Shown: piece by piece, positions 52,075 through 61,850 of the stretch
How the letters are laid out: each line of letters begins with the position of its first letter
Numbering within the stretch: the stretch's first letter is position 1
Assembly (NCBI GenBank): GCA_017621845.1
Contig: JAGASI010000026.1
Coordinates: forward strand, 1 to 64,000
From: Muribaculaceae bacterium
GTDB taxonomy: Bacteria > Bacteroidota > Bacteroidia > Bacteroidales > Muribaculaceae
DNA length: 64,000 bases
Reading direction: 5' to 3'
The notes under the pieces: model-generated
The model's database searches: none
What the model was told of the DNA's origin: nothing
Seen by the model: only the letters and a program-made list of their open reading frames with translations
Program-made: the position numbers and the translations under genes

Positions 52075-53814
52075 ATGAAGAAACTTCTATTAAGTCTTCT
52101 GTCATTGATGGCGTTAACTGTAGTGGCTCATGCCGCTGACGTCACCATCTACTATGACAATTCAGGAACCCAATGGTCCAATGTCAAAATCCATTACTGG
52201 AGCAATCCCTTCACCTCATGGCCCGGTGTAGATATGCAACAGGTCGATGACAACGTATGGGCGTTCACTTTCCCTTCCGACCCATCAGCCCTTGACGGAC
52301 TTCTTTTCCACAACGGCAATGGCGACAAGACTGACGATTACAAAAAAGTCCCTGTTAACAACCACATTTACAAAGGTGTCGGCGGCAAAGGCCCTGTTAC
52401 CGACATGGGCGAATACTCCGGAACTCCATTTATCAAAAAACCGGTGGTAACAGCCTCTCCCAAGAGCGGTTCCCGTTTCAGCGAGAGTATTACCGTGACA
52501 TTCACTGTCTCTCCCGCAGCCACTATATATTATACCCTTGACGGGACCGAGGCATCGGCTTCATCCACGCCATACAATACTCCCATCTCTCTGACAGAGA
52601 CCACCACCATCAACACCTATGCCGTGACTGCCGAGGGAGGCGCCAACTCTCAATCCTTTACATATACCAAGCGCAACCCTACCCCGCCTCAGACAGGTAA
52701 TACTCTCAATACCGAGTACTACCAAGTGAACCCCGGTGGTAAGGTCGGAACCAACCGCACCGTCAATGCCAAGTTCACCAAACTCAATAATGACAACCGC
52801 ATGTGTGTCGCCGACAATGCACTCTCCAACTGGAGCGAAGAAGACCTCATCTGCCAAGGTGTAGCCCGCGATATAGCCTCGGCTTTCCGTGGCAAACACG
52901 AGTATCCCGTTGTTGACTCCTATGCCATCTATGCCTCTTATGACAAGGATAACCTCTATCTCGGCGTTCAATATGTTTATGCTGTATGGGATCTCTATGG
53001 TGATGGCAAAGACAACAACTTCCGAGCCAAGCCCTATCAGATGGATGGTCGACTGATGTTGGCCTTTGATCTCGACCCCGACTTGGAATTTGACGGTGTA
53101 CTTGAGAATGGCAACACCATCTGGGATGCCGACGGTCAATATAACACCTTTGCCAACGGTACCGACTGTATTCTCCTGTGTTCCACCAAATCCACCTCAG
53201 GTACTCCCGGACTTTTCTTCCCCACGCCTGATGGCAAGGCAAGTTACGGTTCGGAATATTGCAAAAGCATCCCTGCTCCCTTCTATGGTTGCCAGGACGG
53301 TCTGCTCCCCTCAATCAAGCATATATGGGGCCAAGCTGAATTTGAATACGACCCCGAAGATCTCAAGACCAACGATGGTTTTGTCGATCTCATTGATGAA
53401 ATCGAAACCAAATATCACACCTTCTATGAGTGGAAACTTCCCCTCGATAAGCTCGGCATCACCGAAGAATATATCAAGAACACCGGTATCGGCGTGATGG
53501 TTATTGACACTTATGGACAAGGTGCTACAGGTTGTACCCCCTATGACCCCACTGTCTTTGACAACGCCCTTACTCCTTATTCCAAAGACAATTCTTCGAG
53601 CGCCGAAAAAGAAGACAAAGACACCTTCACATACGCCCATGCTCGCATTGGCAAACTACAAGCCGGACAAGGTGTCATCAACATCACCGATGACAACGAC
53701 ACTAATGCACCCGTCGAATATTACAATATACAAGGCATACGCGTCACCAACCCCCAACCCGGCAACCTATACATCAAACGCCAAGGCACACAAGCCTCTA
53801 AAGTCATCTTCTGA
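52075..53814 (+). CDS. Secreted starch-binding-like protein with chitobiase C-terminal-type domain
   Basis: A 579-residue protein with a signal peptide (residues 1-20, cut after AHA). Residues 21-110 look like a starch-binding CBM (VTIYYDNSGTQWSNVKIHYW). Residues 120-195 look like a chitobiase C-terminal-type domain (TIYYTLDGTEAS). A larger beta domain from about 230 to 530 may bind or process sugars; no catalytic pair was recognised. The C-terminus (YYNIQGIRVTNPQPGNLYIK) resembles the terminal repeat of many Bacteroidales secreted proteins, possibly a secretion or anchoring signal. It is a single gene, convergent with ribH. Confidence 0.65.
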   Translation: MKKLLLSLLSLMALTVVAHAADVTIYYDNSGTQWSNVKIHYWSNPFTSWPGVDMQQVDDNVWAFTFPSDPSALDGLLFHNGNGDKTDDYKKVPVNNHIYKGVGGKGPVTDMGEYSGTPFIKKPVVTASPKSGSRFSESITVTFTVSPAATIYYTLDGTEASASSTPYNTPISLTETTTINTYAVTAEGGANSQSFTYTKRNPTPPQTGNTLNTEYYQVNPGGKVGTNRTVNAKFTKLNNDNRMCVADNALSNWSEEDLICQGVARDIASAFRGKHEYPVVDSYAIYASYDKDNLYLGVQYVYAVWDLYGDGKDNNFRAKPYQMDGRLMLAFDLDPDLEFDGVLENGNTIWDADGQYNTFANGTDCILLCSTKSTSGTPGLFFPTPDGKASYGSEYCKSIPAPFYGCQDGLLPSIKHIWGQAEFEYDPEDLKTNDGFVDLIDEIETKYHTFYEWKLPLDKLGITEEYIKNTGIGVMVIDTYGQGATGCTPYDPTVFDNALTPYSKDNSSSAEKEDKDTFTYAHARIGKLQAGQGVINITDDNDTNAPVEYYNIQGIRVTNPQPGNLYIKRQGTQASKVIF

Positions 53815-53843
53815 CTCGACTGATTATACAATCACATAAAAAC

Positions 53844-53892
53844 AGTGCCGCCATCTCACATAAGGAATACCTCCTGACGAGATGGCGACACT
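53844..53892. terminator. Bidirectional terminator between the secreted-protein gene and ribH
   Basis: CGCCATCTC (53849-53857) pairs with GAGATGGCG (53879-53887), extended by AGTG/CACT across one mismatch and followed by ATTTTAT on the plus strand. Confidence 0.65.
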
Positions 53893-53951
53893 ATTTTATG
53901 ACAATTACGCTGCTGTCGTTATAATTTGTCCATAGTATGGACGGAACGGGC

Positions 53952-54446
53952 TCACATGTTTTTTACTCGACGGGTGAAGTTGACCATAGCGATGGCTGCC
54001 TGGGCTGCTTCGGCACCTTTGTTTCCCAATTTTCCTCCGGCACGGTCAATGGCATCTTGCTCGTTATCGACTGTCAGGACTCCAAATATAACAGGTATAT
54101 CACAGTCGGCATTAAGTTGGGTAACTCCTTGTGTAACACTCTGGCACACGTAGTCAAAATGGGGAGTTCCGCCACGTATCACACATCCAAAAACAATAAC
54201 GGCATCATACAACCCGACCTCAATAAGCTGAGAGGCTCCATAGGTGAGCTCGACAGCTCCCGGCACGTCAAAAGTATCGACATCCTCGTTGAGGTCAAGT
54301 CCGGCATCTTTAAAAGTCGCAAGAGCACCGTCTCTCAAGGCATGTGTGATATGACTGTTCCAGGCAGCAGTGACTATGGCAAAACGCATGTTCTCAGCAT
54401 TAGTAATATCGAGGGTGGGAGCAGCTCCCGCTATTGATGTTGACAT
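53952..54446 (-). CDS. ribH: 6,7-dimethyl-8-ribityllumazine synthase
   Basis: A 164-residue enzyme that makes the lumazine precursor of riboflavin from a butanone phosphate and a pyrimidine. It shows the conserved PGAVELTYGA and GCVIRGGTPHFDYVC motifs, the His of HFD being the catalytic residue. Length is typical. It lies 30 nt downstream of the KdsD-like gene and probably shares its transcript; no riboswitch is seen upstream. Confidence 0.93.
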   Translation of the reverse strand: MSTSIAGAAPTLDITNAENMRFAIVTAAWNSHITHALRDGALATFKDAGLDLNEDVDTFDVPGAVELTYGASQLIEVGLYDAVIVFGCVIRGGTPHFDYVCQSVTQGVTQLNADCDIPVIFGVLTVDNEQDAIDRAGGKLGNKGAEAAQAAIAMVNFTRRVKNM

Positions 54447-54476
54447 AAATTTTCTTTATAGAATTAATTAATTTAT

Positions 54477-55085
54477 TTATACTTTATCACCACGAGCAGC
54501 CGAGCCGAGGTAACCTCCGTGGTGACGCCTGGCATATTGCTCACGTGTAAAACCTATAGCTTTCATTGTATTTACAACAAGTATGTCGCCAATGACAGTC
54601 ATGACCGTTGTAGACGTGGTGGGGGTCAATCCTAAAGGACATACTTCCGGGGCCCCTCCTGTCCACAGACATACATCGGCCACTCGTGATAACGGGCTTG
54701 AATTGTTGCCGGTAATCACAATCAACGGCAATTGAGGATATAACCCATGAGCTAAGTCCACAAGCTCTACAATCTCTGATGTCTTGCCCGAATTGGAAAT
54801 CAGCAGCAACACATCATTGGGTTGCAAGACACCAAGGTCACCATGTTGAGCTTCTCCCGGATGCAAATTGACAGCGGGTGTACCCGTCGACGAAAACGTG
54901 GTTGATATATTCTGGGCTATCTGGCCGGCCTTACCCATGCCCGAGGTCACGAGCTTGCCTCCACGACGATGTACATGCTCTACAATCAAGTCGATTGCCT
55001 TTTCATAGGCATCATTCACCGGAATATTCAATATGGCTCGGCTCTCGAGTTCTAATATATCTTTAATCGATTGATTTATATCCAT
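54477..55085 (-). CDS. KdsD-like sugar-phosphate isomerase, SIS domain only
   Basis: A 202-residue SIS-domain protein resembling the N-terminal part of arabinose-5-phosphate isomerase (KdsD/KpsF) that feeds Kdo synthesis: motifs VTSGMGKAGQIAQ, GEAQHGDLG and LISNSGKTSE. The C-terminal CBS pair usual in proteobacterial KdsD is absent and the gene ends cleanly after the SIS domain. It could be a short KdsD form or a related isomerase. It lies 30 nt upstream of ribH. Confidence 0.75.
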   Translation of the reverse strand: MDINQSIKDILELESRAILNIPVNDAYEKAIDLIVEHVHRRGGKLVTSGMGKAGQIAQNISTTFSSTGTPAVNLHPGEAQHGDLGVLQPNDVLLLISNSGKTSEIVELVDLAHGLYPQLPLIVITGNNSSPLSRVADVCLWTGGAPEVCPLGLTPTTSTTVMTVIGDILVVNTMKAIGFTREQYARRHHGGYLGSAARGDKV

Positions 55086-55265
55086 AGCTTTTATTTTTCA
55101 CCCACAAAAGTACGATTTTTTACCGGCTCTGACAACCTTTACATATTTCTATATCTACTCTCTTAAAAAAAACAGGACTCGGCAAAACGTTTAACCCTGA
55201 TTGATTGTTAATAATATCAAACAGACAAATATACATTATTAATTCAACATAAATCATCAACGACT

Positions 55266-55589
55266 ATGATTAACCACATCACAGACCAGAATTTCACCGA
55301 AAGCGCCGAGCGTGGAGTTCATTACCGAAACCGCAAATTTGGTGCTTGGGTACTTATTTCTCTATTGGTATCGGCTCTCACACTCGGAGTCCTCGTGTAT
55401 ATCGGCTGGGTAAATTCCAAAACCCATGTAGACACCCGTCGCAGCAATGTACTTGACACCTATACCGTCACTACTGCTCATGCCGACTCCCCGGGGGTTA
55501 ATGATTGGCAAAATCCCGAGCATAACGATGTCCAGGATGTCATTACCGGTAATGTTTCAGGCACCAATACCGACCCCGGTTCTAATTGA
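55266..55589 (+). CDS. Hypothetical single-pass membrane protein, 107 aa
   Basis: A 107-residue protein, unrecognised. Residues 28-50 form a membrane helix (AWVLISLLVSALTLGVLVYI) and the remainder outside is Asn/Asp/Ser-rich and probably disordered. It is divergent from the KdsD-like gene and followed by a hairpin near 55673-55700 with no clear T-run. It is probably a real but lineage-restricted gene. Confidence 0.5.
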   Translation: MINHITDQNFTESAERGVHYRNRKFGAWVLISLLVSALTLGVLVYIGWVNSKTHVDTRRSNVLDTYTVTTAHADSPGVNDWQNPEHNDVQDVITGNVSGTNTDPGSN

Positions 55590-56202
55590 GTGTCACGAAG
55601 AAACCGGATGTCATTTCATAATCTTTCTCCGGTGTAGTGATTTCCACCCTTTATATCCACTATATCACGACAAAGGGAGACTTCTCGCGAGGCCTCCCTT
55701 CATTGGACTATTTTCAGTCCTACATAACTAACATAAAACACATTTTTCTTTGATTGATTTTCAGCCCTATCTATGGCTTAAGGCTGACTGAACTAACAAT
55801 CTATACTAACCCTAAATTGATTGCATGAATCAGATATGCAGCTTTACGTTCCACCTTTTACAATATTGCAAACTCACTCATGATTATAAACTTGTTACAA
55901 ATTAAGTGATTGGCTATTATTATCATTGATTGAACACAATGCTTTAATATCGTTGCCTTGCAACTATTCAATCTATCATGCTTTCAATTTTTATCATCGT
56001 CACGATGACATTTACTTGGTTGCAAAATTACACGATTTTGTCCATCTCCACAATTATATTATAGTTAAAAAGCTCAATAAATTACAATTACAATAGTTAA
56101 AATTACAAATGGCTTTAATTTATCATTGGCTTTTAACTTAATTATTCTGCAATATTGTTAAAAACCTAATCCACATATTCTGTCAATGTATCAGCGCAAA
56201 CG
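55590..56202. other. AT-rich intergenic region, no gene seen
   Basis: About 600 bp with only short frames. There is a GGGAG/CTCCC hairpin near 55674-55699 close to the end of the upstream gene; the remainder is AT-rich with no tRNA, repeat array or conserved motif that I could identify. It lies between a plus gene and convergent minus genes. Confidence 0.4.
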
Positions 56203-56823
56203 TCACATCTCAGTCACACCATCTACAATATCACCGTCATCAATAGACCTCAAGACATGACAGGGGTTACCGACTGCCAACACCCCTGCCGGTATCGACT
56301 TGGTCACCACGCTTCCGGCCCCTATCACAGCTCCCTCGCCTATAGTAACACCGGGAAGTACCGTCACCCCCGCCGCCAACCATGCACCCTTACATATCCT
56401 TATTGGACGTGCCTGCATAACACCATCAACACGTTGCTCCTCATCAAGAGCATGAGTAATGGTAATCAACTGACAATTAGGCCCAATCATAACATTATCC
56501 TCAATGGTTACTGATGCCTCGTCCAATACAGTAAGATTAAAGTTGATTACCGAACCTTGACCTATATATATATTAAATCCAAAGTCACAACGAAACGGAG
56601 GGTTTACTGTTGCTGTATCACTTATCTCCCCAAGAAGTTCCTTAAGCAACACCCGACGTTTATCGACTTCATACGGGGGCATAAAGTTAATCTGATGACA
56701 CACATCAGCGGCTCTGCGCAATGCCGCCAATACCTCAGGATAGTCATTTGCCGACCCATAAAGCCATTGTTGGCTCTCAAGCTTTTCAAATATATTATCT
56801 TTTTTCATACCCATATCGGACAC
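56203..56823 (-). CDS. Sugar O-acetyltransferase, hexapeptide repeat (maltose/galactoside type)
   Basis: A 206-residue left-handed beta-helix enzyme of the LacA/Maa type that would transfer acetyl from acetyl-CoA to a sugar hydroxyl. The N-terminal helical region (LESQQWLYGSANDYPEV) and the hexapeptide region (IGPNCQLITITHALDEEQR, GAWLAAGVTVLPGVTIGEG) are typical; the His of THA is the likely catalytic base. The GTG start overlaps the upstream stop by one base; internal ATGs at codons 4 and 6 are alternative starts. It is third in a leftward envelope-type operon. Confidence 0.85.
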   Translation of the reverse strand: MSDMGMKKDNIFEKLESQQWLYGSANDYPEVLAALRRAADVCHQINFMPPYEVDKRRVLLKELLGEISDTATVNPPFRCDFGFNIYIGQGSVINFNLTVLDEASVTIEDNVMIGPNCQLITITHALDEEQRVDGVMQARPIRICKGAWLAAGVTVLPGVTIGEGAVIGAGSVVTKSIPAGVLAVGNPCHVLRSIDDGDIVDGVTEM

Positions 56824-57929
56824 TATTCTTCAAGTAACGCCTTGATATGCGGTGATAGAGCATCGGCATAATGACTGAAGCCCATGTCGGTAAAATGATA
56901 ATTGTCCACTGTTCCCTCGACACAGTCTCCTAATATATCTTCGCCCTTGAAGTAGGTTATCTTATCATCTCCATCAGCTACAAATCTATCGTAAAGCTTC
57001 TTTAGCGCATTGTTTTTATCGGTAATAGTAGCGAGAGTCTCCATGTTAAATCTCATCAGGGGAAATATCGGGCTCTCGACCAAAATTATAGGTACATCCG
57101 GGTGTGCATCTCGTATCGTTTTGTAAAATATCGGAAGTCTCTCAATCAACTCAGGAGTTTTAAGATTAGGCAACGCATCGATTACGACTACGCCGGGATT
57201 GGGACAACCGGCAATCAATCTTGCAATTTCAATGTCCAGCTTGGCATTGCCACTGAACCCGAGATTAATAACCTCACGGTCAAGCATACGCTCGATAATC
57301 GAAGTGTGACACATACCCGGTCGACTGGCACAACCGCCCTGCAATATACTTGTGCCATACATTATTATCGGTCGCTCACGACGAGGCGAATTTATCGCCG
57401 GAGGCAAAATCACTGCTGTCGAGTCCACGCCTATCATCAATGAATCGATACCGTCATATAACGGCAAATACAGCATATACTCTCTCATCTGAGGCTTCAT
57501 GTCAGTCATAATTACCGTTGACGTATAGTGGTCATTAAATGCGGGCCGACCGCTTGAGAGAGTTGTCCACCTGCCGTTATCCAAGACATACAAGTCGAGA
57601 CCACGCACTCCCGTGGCAGTCATGTGATTCATATTGAACTTACGCAGTGATTTCCACCGCGCCCCTATTGCCGAAGCGTCTGTCCTAAATCTCACAGCCA
57701 TACCGGCCGGATCCTTCCCCAGCTCCCATACATCCTTGCGCACAACGTTTTCCAATGAGTCGGGTAACCGCGAGTATTCTTTAGTGGCATCCCGAGCCAA
57801 TGTTCCTATCACCGGAAATTGACCCGCATCAAAATATTTCAATTCCGATGATTTGATTGCTTGACACTCAACGCCTAACATTGTCAGCACAAGGCTGACC
57901 GCCAAATGTTTTATTTTTATTTTCATCAT
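56823..57929 (-). CDS. Secreted SGNH/GDSL hydrolase
   Basis: A 368-residue protein with a signal peptide (residues 1-24). An N-terminal beta domain precedes an SGNH hydrolase, whose block I is GTSILQGGCA with the nucleophile Ser, whose Asn block lies in NLGFSGNAKLD, and whose Asp-His pair is in DNYHFTDMG. Such enzymes remove acyl or acetyl groups from glycans. It overlaps the preceding gene by 4 nt and abuts an O-acetyltransferase gene, so acetylation and deacetylation of a glycan may be linked. The substrate is unknown. Confidence 0.75.
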   Translation of the reverse strand: MMKIKIKHLAVSLVLTMLGVECQAIKSSELKYFDAGQFPVIGTLARDATKEYSRLPDSLENVVRKDVWELGKDPAGMAVRFRTDASAIGARWKSLRKFNMNHMTATGVRGLDLYVLDNGRWTTLSSGRPAFNDHYTSTVIMTDMKPQMREYMLYLPLYDGIDSLMIGVDSTAVILPPAINSPRRERPIIMYGTSILQGGCASRPGMCHTSIIERMLDREVINLGFSGNAKLDIEIARLIAGCPNPGVVVIDALPNLKTPELIERLPIFYKTIRDAHPDVPIILVESPIFPLMRFNMETLATITDKNNALKKLYDRFVADGDDKITYFKGEDILGDCVEGTVDNYHFTDMGFSHYADALSPHIKALLEE

Positions 57930-58960
57930 TTATAATCCGCTACAGGTTTAGGTTCGTCTGGTATTTTTGAATATCTTTTCAGCCCTTCAAAAATATAATC
58001 TCTCAGTTTTTTATCTTTGATATAATGGATAGCTCCGGTGCCTGAGGCATCTCCTAACCACTTAAATTTTTTAGCGTCAGAAATAGATACCGATTTAAAC
58101 TTTTTGACAAAATCATCAGGGAAAAGCGATATCTGATGTTCATAATTATAATTTAAATTTGCGGGCTCGGCAGTATCTGTTTCATCCGTAAAAAATTCTA
58201 TAACTTTTCCCAAGTCATTTATCACGAGCAACGACCCCATACTCATCGGACGACTTAAAATCACCGAGTGGGACTCATTATATACAATCCTCTTTGTCGC
58301 GATTGTAGGAGGCCTGTCAGCTCTTAACCACTGGTACCACAACTCATAATCCGAGATTAATTTATCAAAATCATCCTTATTGTCGATAAACTTCACAAAC
58401 TTTAATTTACCCTTGCTATCAACTTTATATACAAGGTCAACATCATATAGTGTATATGAATCACCGGCCTCATCAGCCATTAAATTAACCCTTCTCTTAA
58501 TTGTGATAGTATTTTGGTTATCATCAACCTTACCAATGCAATCAGAGCCGGTTTGCAAACCAAATTCAGGCAGCTCTCCCGGGTAACCCAAAGCATAAGT
58601 TGATTTTTCCGGGGTTGACTTACCAACATAACCTATATCTATCAAATCAGTTACCTCACCCTTTTTGTTAACAATATATATCAACGTGCATCCGCCATAC
58701 TCTTTATCATACACAAGCTGATAACAACTCACGCCATTAGGGAATTGATGTTGATAAACATCAGCCTCATAGTCATAATCGCGATATGGATTAAACACAT
58801 CGGTATATGTATACAAGATATTGCCTGGCAACATATTTATTAATTCCTGAGAATTAACCACCCGACGGGTCTTAAGAAAATCATCATTAGTCTCAGCCTT
58901 AACATTTGTCATACATAAAAGAAACACGACAAATATGCCATATATATATTTTTTATTCAT
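57926..58960 (-). CDS. Hypothetical secreted protein, 344 aa
   Basis: Not recognised. An N-terminal signal peptide (residues 1-22, ending near VKA) is followed by a mixed, lysine- and aspartate-rich protein without catalytic motifs. It is the first gene of the leftward three-gene operon with the SGNH hydrolase (4-nt overlap) and acetyltransferase. It is likely periplasmic or surface located. Confidence 0.5.
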   Translation of the reverse strand: MNKKYIYGIFVVFLLCMTNVKAETNDDFLKTRRVVNSQELINMLPGNILYTYTDVFNPYRDYDYEADVYQHQFPNGVSCYQLVYDKEYGGCTLIYIVNKKGEVTDLIDIGYVGKSTPEKSTYALGYPGELPEFGLQTGSDCIGKVDDNQNTITIKRRVNLMADEAGDSYTLYDVDLVYKVDSKGKLKFVKFIDNKDDFDKLISDYELWYQWLRADRPPTIATKRIVYNESHSVILSRPMSMGSLLVINDLGKVIEFFTDETDTAEPANLNYNYEHQISLFPDDFVKKFKSVSISDAKKFKWLGDASGTGAIHYIKDKKLRDYIFEGLKRYSKIPDEPKPVADYK

Positions 58961-59129
58961 CGACCATACACTAAATATATGACCGGGATCTCACCCACGT
59001 GGATTGACCACCGGCATTAACAGTTATTTCACTCACAAAATTAATCAATTATGGTTTAAAAGTCATAACTTTGTATTGAAAATTATAACCTATTGAAATT
59101 ATAACTCATCCTCACATTCAGATTGTACC

Positions 59130-59708
59130 GTGCAAGAAAACATTCCACTCGAATATCATCCTTGGCCCCCATATATCCCTGAAGGCGCACGAGTGCTGAT
59201 AATGGGTACATTCCCTCCTCAACCTCATCGATGGGCTATGGATTTTTATTATCCCAACCGCACCAATGATTTTTGGCCTATGATGGGACTGTTATTTATG
59301 GGAGACCGTCGTGCATTACTTGATACCGACGGCCGATGCTATAATCTTGCCGCCATTAAAAATCTCCTGGATGAAAAAGGAATAGCGCTCAACGACACGG
59401 GGCGTGCAGTCAGACGTCTAAAGAATAACGCCTCGGATAAATACCTCGAAATTATCGAGCCGGTCCCATTATATGAATTACTTGAGAAAATACCATCGTG
59501 TCACACCATAGCCTCGACCGGCGAGAAAGCGGCCTCGGTCATAGCTGAAATTACCGGCACTGAGGCTCCTGCCAAGGGCAAGATGGTGACATCGCCCGAC
59601 GGTCTCGATATATGGCGCATGCCATCGACTTCACGGGCCTATCCCCTACCTCTCGAACAAAAAGCCCGGTATTATGCCGACATGTTTAGACATATAGGCA
59701 TTTTATAA
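59130..59708 (+). CDS. Uracil-DNA glycosylase-superfamily protein
   Basis: A 192-residue protein read from GTG 59130. It resembles mismatch-specific UDG-family enzymes: the first motif is LIMGTFPPQPHRW with FYYPNRTNDFWPMMG, and the last is MPSTSRAYPLP. These proteins excise deaminated or mismatched bases. I could not see which subfamily it belongs to. A -7 element TAACTTTG lies at 59066-59073 but without a good -33. It lies 27 nt before the exchanger gene, probably co-transcribed. Confidence 0.7.
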   Translation: MQENIPLEYHPWPPYIPEGARVLIMGTFPPQPHRWAMDFYYPNRTNDFWPMMGLLFMGDRRALLDTDGRCYNLAAIKNLLDEKGIALNDTGRAVRRLKNNASDKYLEIIEPVPLYELLEKIPSCHTIASTGEKAASVIAEITGTEAPAKGKMVTSPDGLDIWRMPSTSRAYPLPLEQKARYYADMFRHIGIL

Positions 59709-59735
59709 TTTTACAATTGAAATAATTGACCTATC

Positions 59736-60716
59736 ATGTTACTTGATATAGTATTATTGATTACAGGCCTGGCATTAATACTTGCCGGAGCCAATTATAT
59801 GACTGACGGAGCGACATCCCTGGCCAAGCGTATGGGGCTGTCGGATTTCATCATCGGTCTCACCATAGTGTCGATGATGACGAGCGCACCCGAGCTTATG
59901 GTATCTATAACCGGAGCCCTCAGCGCCTCGGGACAGATGGCAATAGGAAATATCGTGGGATCCAACATCTTTAATATTCTGGTTATTGTAGGACTATGCG
60001 CGATTATCAGGCCTATACCTGTTGGCCGAGGTATCTTGACAGGCGAAATTCCTCTGGTATTATTATCATCAGTAGTACTATTGGTGATGGGTAGCAGTGT
60101 ATGGTTAGATGGCGCTCAGGACATGATATTGACTCGTGTCGATGGTATTCTGTTGCTGATATTTTTTATAATATTTATGAGGTATACCTTGAATAGCGCT
60201 CGCAAAAATCCCGAGACCACGACCGAAGACAACTCTGAAACCGCAATAAAAATAAAGCCCTTATGGAAAGCGCTGACATTGCTTTTGGGTGGGCTGGCGG
60301 CACTTGTCATCGGTGGTGAGATGTTTGTCGGCAATGCCTCATCTCTTGCGCGTGAACTGGGTTGGTCTGAAGGTCTTATCGGTTTGACAATCCTTGCTGC
60401 CGGAACATCATTACCCGAATTGGCAACATCGGCTGTTGCCGCCTATAAAGGTTCATCAGGCATTGCCTTGGGCAATGTCATAGGTTCTAACATTTTCAAC
60501 ATCTTCTTTGTCCTGGGATGCACCTCTACTATAACCCAATTACCATTTGGCACCATCAATATCGTTGATCTTTTATTCCTGACATTCACCACATTGGTAT
60601 TCTGGGCAATGGGATGGTGGTGGGGCAACCGACGCTTCACTCGCCTTGAAGGTGTCATATTGGTCTTGCTTTATATCGCCTATATGACCTATCTATATGC
60701 CAATCTACCCGCATGA
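59736..60716 (+). CDS. Sodium/calcium exchanger family protein (YrbG/CaxA-like)
   Basis: A 326-residue membrane protein with about ten helices and the duplicated alpha repeats of this family: the first around GLTIVSMMTSAPELMVSI then GNIVGSNIFNI, the second around GLTILAAGTSLPELATSA then GNVIGSNIFNI. It would exchange Na+ for Ca2+ across the inner membrane. It follows the UDG-family gene and converges on the LptF/G gene. Confidence 0.9.
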   Translation: MLLDIVLLITGLALILAGANYMTDGATSLAKRMGLSDFIIGLTIVSMMTSAPELMVSITGALSASGQMAIGNIVGSNIFNILVIVGLCAIIRPIPVGRGILTGEIPLVLLSSVVLLVMGSSVWLDGAQDMILTRVDGILLLIFFIIFMRYTLNSARKNPETTTEDNSETAIKIKPLWKALTLLLGGLAALVIGGEMFVGNASSLARELGWSEGLIGLTILAAGTSLPELATSAVAAYKGSSGIALGNVIGSNIFNIFFVLGCTSTITQLPFGTINIVDLLFLTFTTLVFWAMGWWWGNRRFTRLEGVILVLLYIAYMTYLYANLPA

Positions 60717-60736
60717 CCACATAGGATACATGATGG

Positions 60737-61810
60737 TTAACGCGCGGCTTTCAAGTATAGGACAAGTGCAATGACCGCATATATTATGTTGGGAATCCAC
60801 ATTGCCAACATCGGAGACGTCAAATCAGACTGAGCAAATGTCTGGGTTATAGTCATGAATAATATATAGCTGAAACTCAATACCAGACCTATACCAATGT
60901 TTAGGCCCATACCGCCACGAGCCTTACGCGATGACAATGACATGCCTATCACCGTGAGAATAAAAGCCGCTGCAGTCATTGCATAACGACGGTGATATTC
61001 AATCTCGAATGCCTGGATATTTGCCACGCCACGTTCGCGTTGGCGCTCGACATATTCCTTAAGCTCTGATGTCTTCATTTTCTCGTGATCATTGGCCGAG
61101 ATAAGGAAATCGCGTGGTTCAAACGGTATTATCGTGTCCAACGAAGTGCCTCGCGTAATATACTCCCTATTACCTTTAAAATCGCGGATAACATAATCTC
61201 TGACTGTCCAATTGTAGAGGGTATCCCACTTGATGCTTTGGGCTGTAAGACGAGAAACAAGCTTCTTGTTGTCATCAAACTTCTCAAGCGAAAACTTGGC
61301 ACCTATCTTGGTTATATTATCATATCGATTGATATAAGCAATCTCTCCGGGTGCCACCATCAACATGATATTAGCCCCATAGTCTACGCGTTTATTTTTG
61401 ACATACTGGTTGGTATAGTCGATACGTTTGACATTGGCAGGCGGAATAACATAGGATGTAAGAAAGAATGTCAAAGCCGCAATCACAGCCGCCGATACCA
61501 TATATGGTCTCAGCAATCGCCTGAAACTCATACCCGTAGAAAGGATGGCTACAATCTCGCTATGGGCAGCCAGTTTGGAGGTAAAAAAGATGACAGCTAT
61601 AAACGTGAACAGAGGAGCAAACTGATTGGCAAAATAAGGGATAAAGTTGACATAGTAGTCAAATATCGTAGCCTTAAGAGGTGCCTTCATGAATGCATCC
61701 AACTTCTCGTTGACGTCAAACATCACGACAATTGCCAATACCAAAATGATGGCAAAGACATATGTTCCCAGGAATTTTTTTATTATATATCTGTCAAGGA
61801 CCTTGAACAC
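60737..61810 (-). CDS. LptF/LptG-family permease
   Basis: A 357-residue inner-membrane permease of the YjgP/YjgQ family that works with LptB to extract lipopolysaccharide. N-terminal helices begin VLDRYIIKKFLGTYVFAI, with a large soluble domain in the middle (about residues 120-265) and further helices at the end. Bacteroidetes usually encode two such proteins; I cannot tell LptF from LptG here. It lies 41 nt downstream of tgt and shares its direction. Confidence 0.85.
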   Translation of the reverse strand: MFKVLDRYIIKKFLGTYVFAIILVLAIVVMFDVNEKLDAFMKAPLKATIFDYYVNFIPYFANQFAPLFTFIAVIFFTSKLAAHSEIVAILSTGMSFRRLLRPYMVSAAVIAALTFFLTSYVIPPANVKRIDYTNQYVKNKRVDYGANIMLMVAPGEIAYINRYDNITKIGAKFSLEKFDDNKKLVSRLTAQSIKWDTLYNWTVRDYVIRDFKGNREYITRGTSLDTIIPFEPRDFLISANDHEKMKTSELKEYVERQRERGVANIQAFEIEYHRRYAMTAAAFILTVIGMSLSSRKARGGMGLNIGIGLVLSFSYILFMTITQTFAQSDLTSPMLAMWIPNIIYAVIALVLYLKAAR

Positions 61811-61850
61811 TCTATTTATAAACCGCTAAAATCAATTCAACAATCAATAA

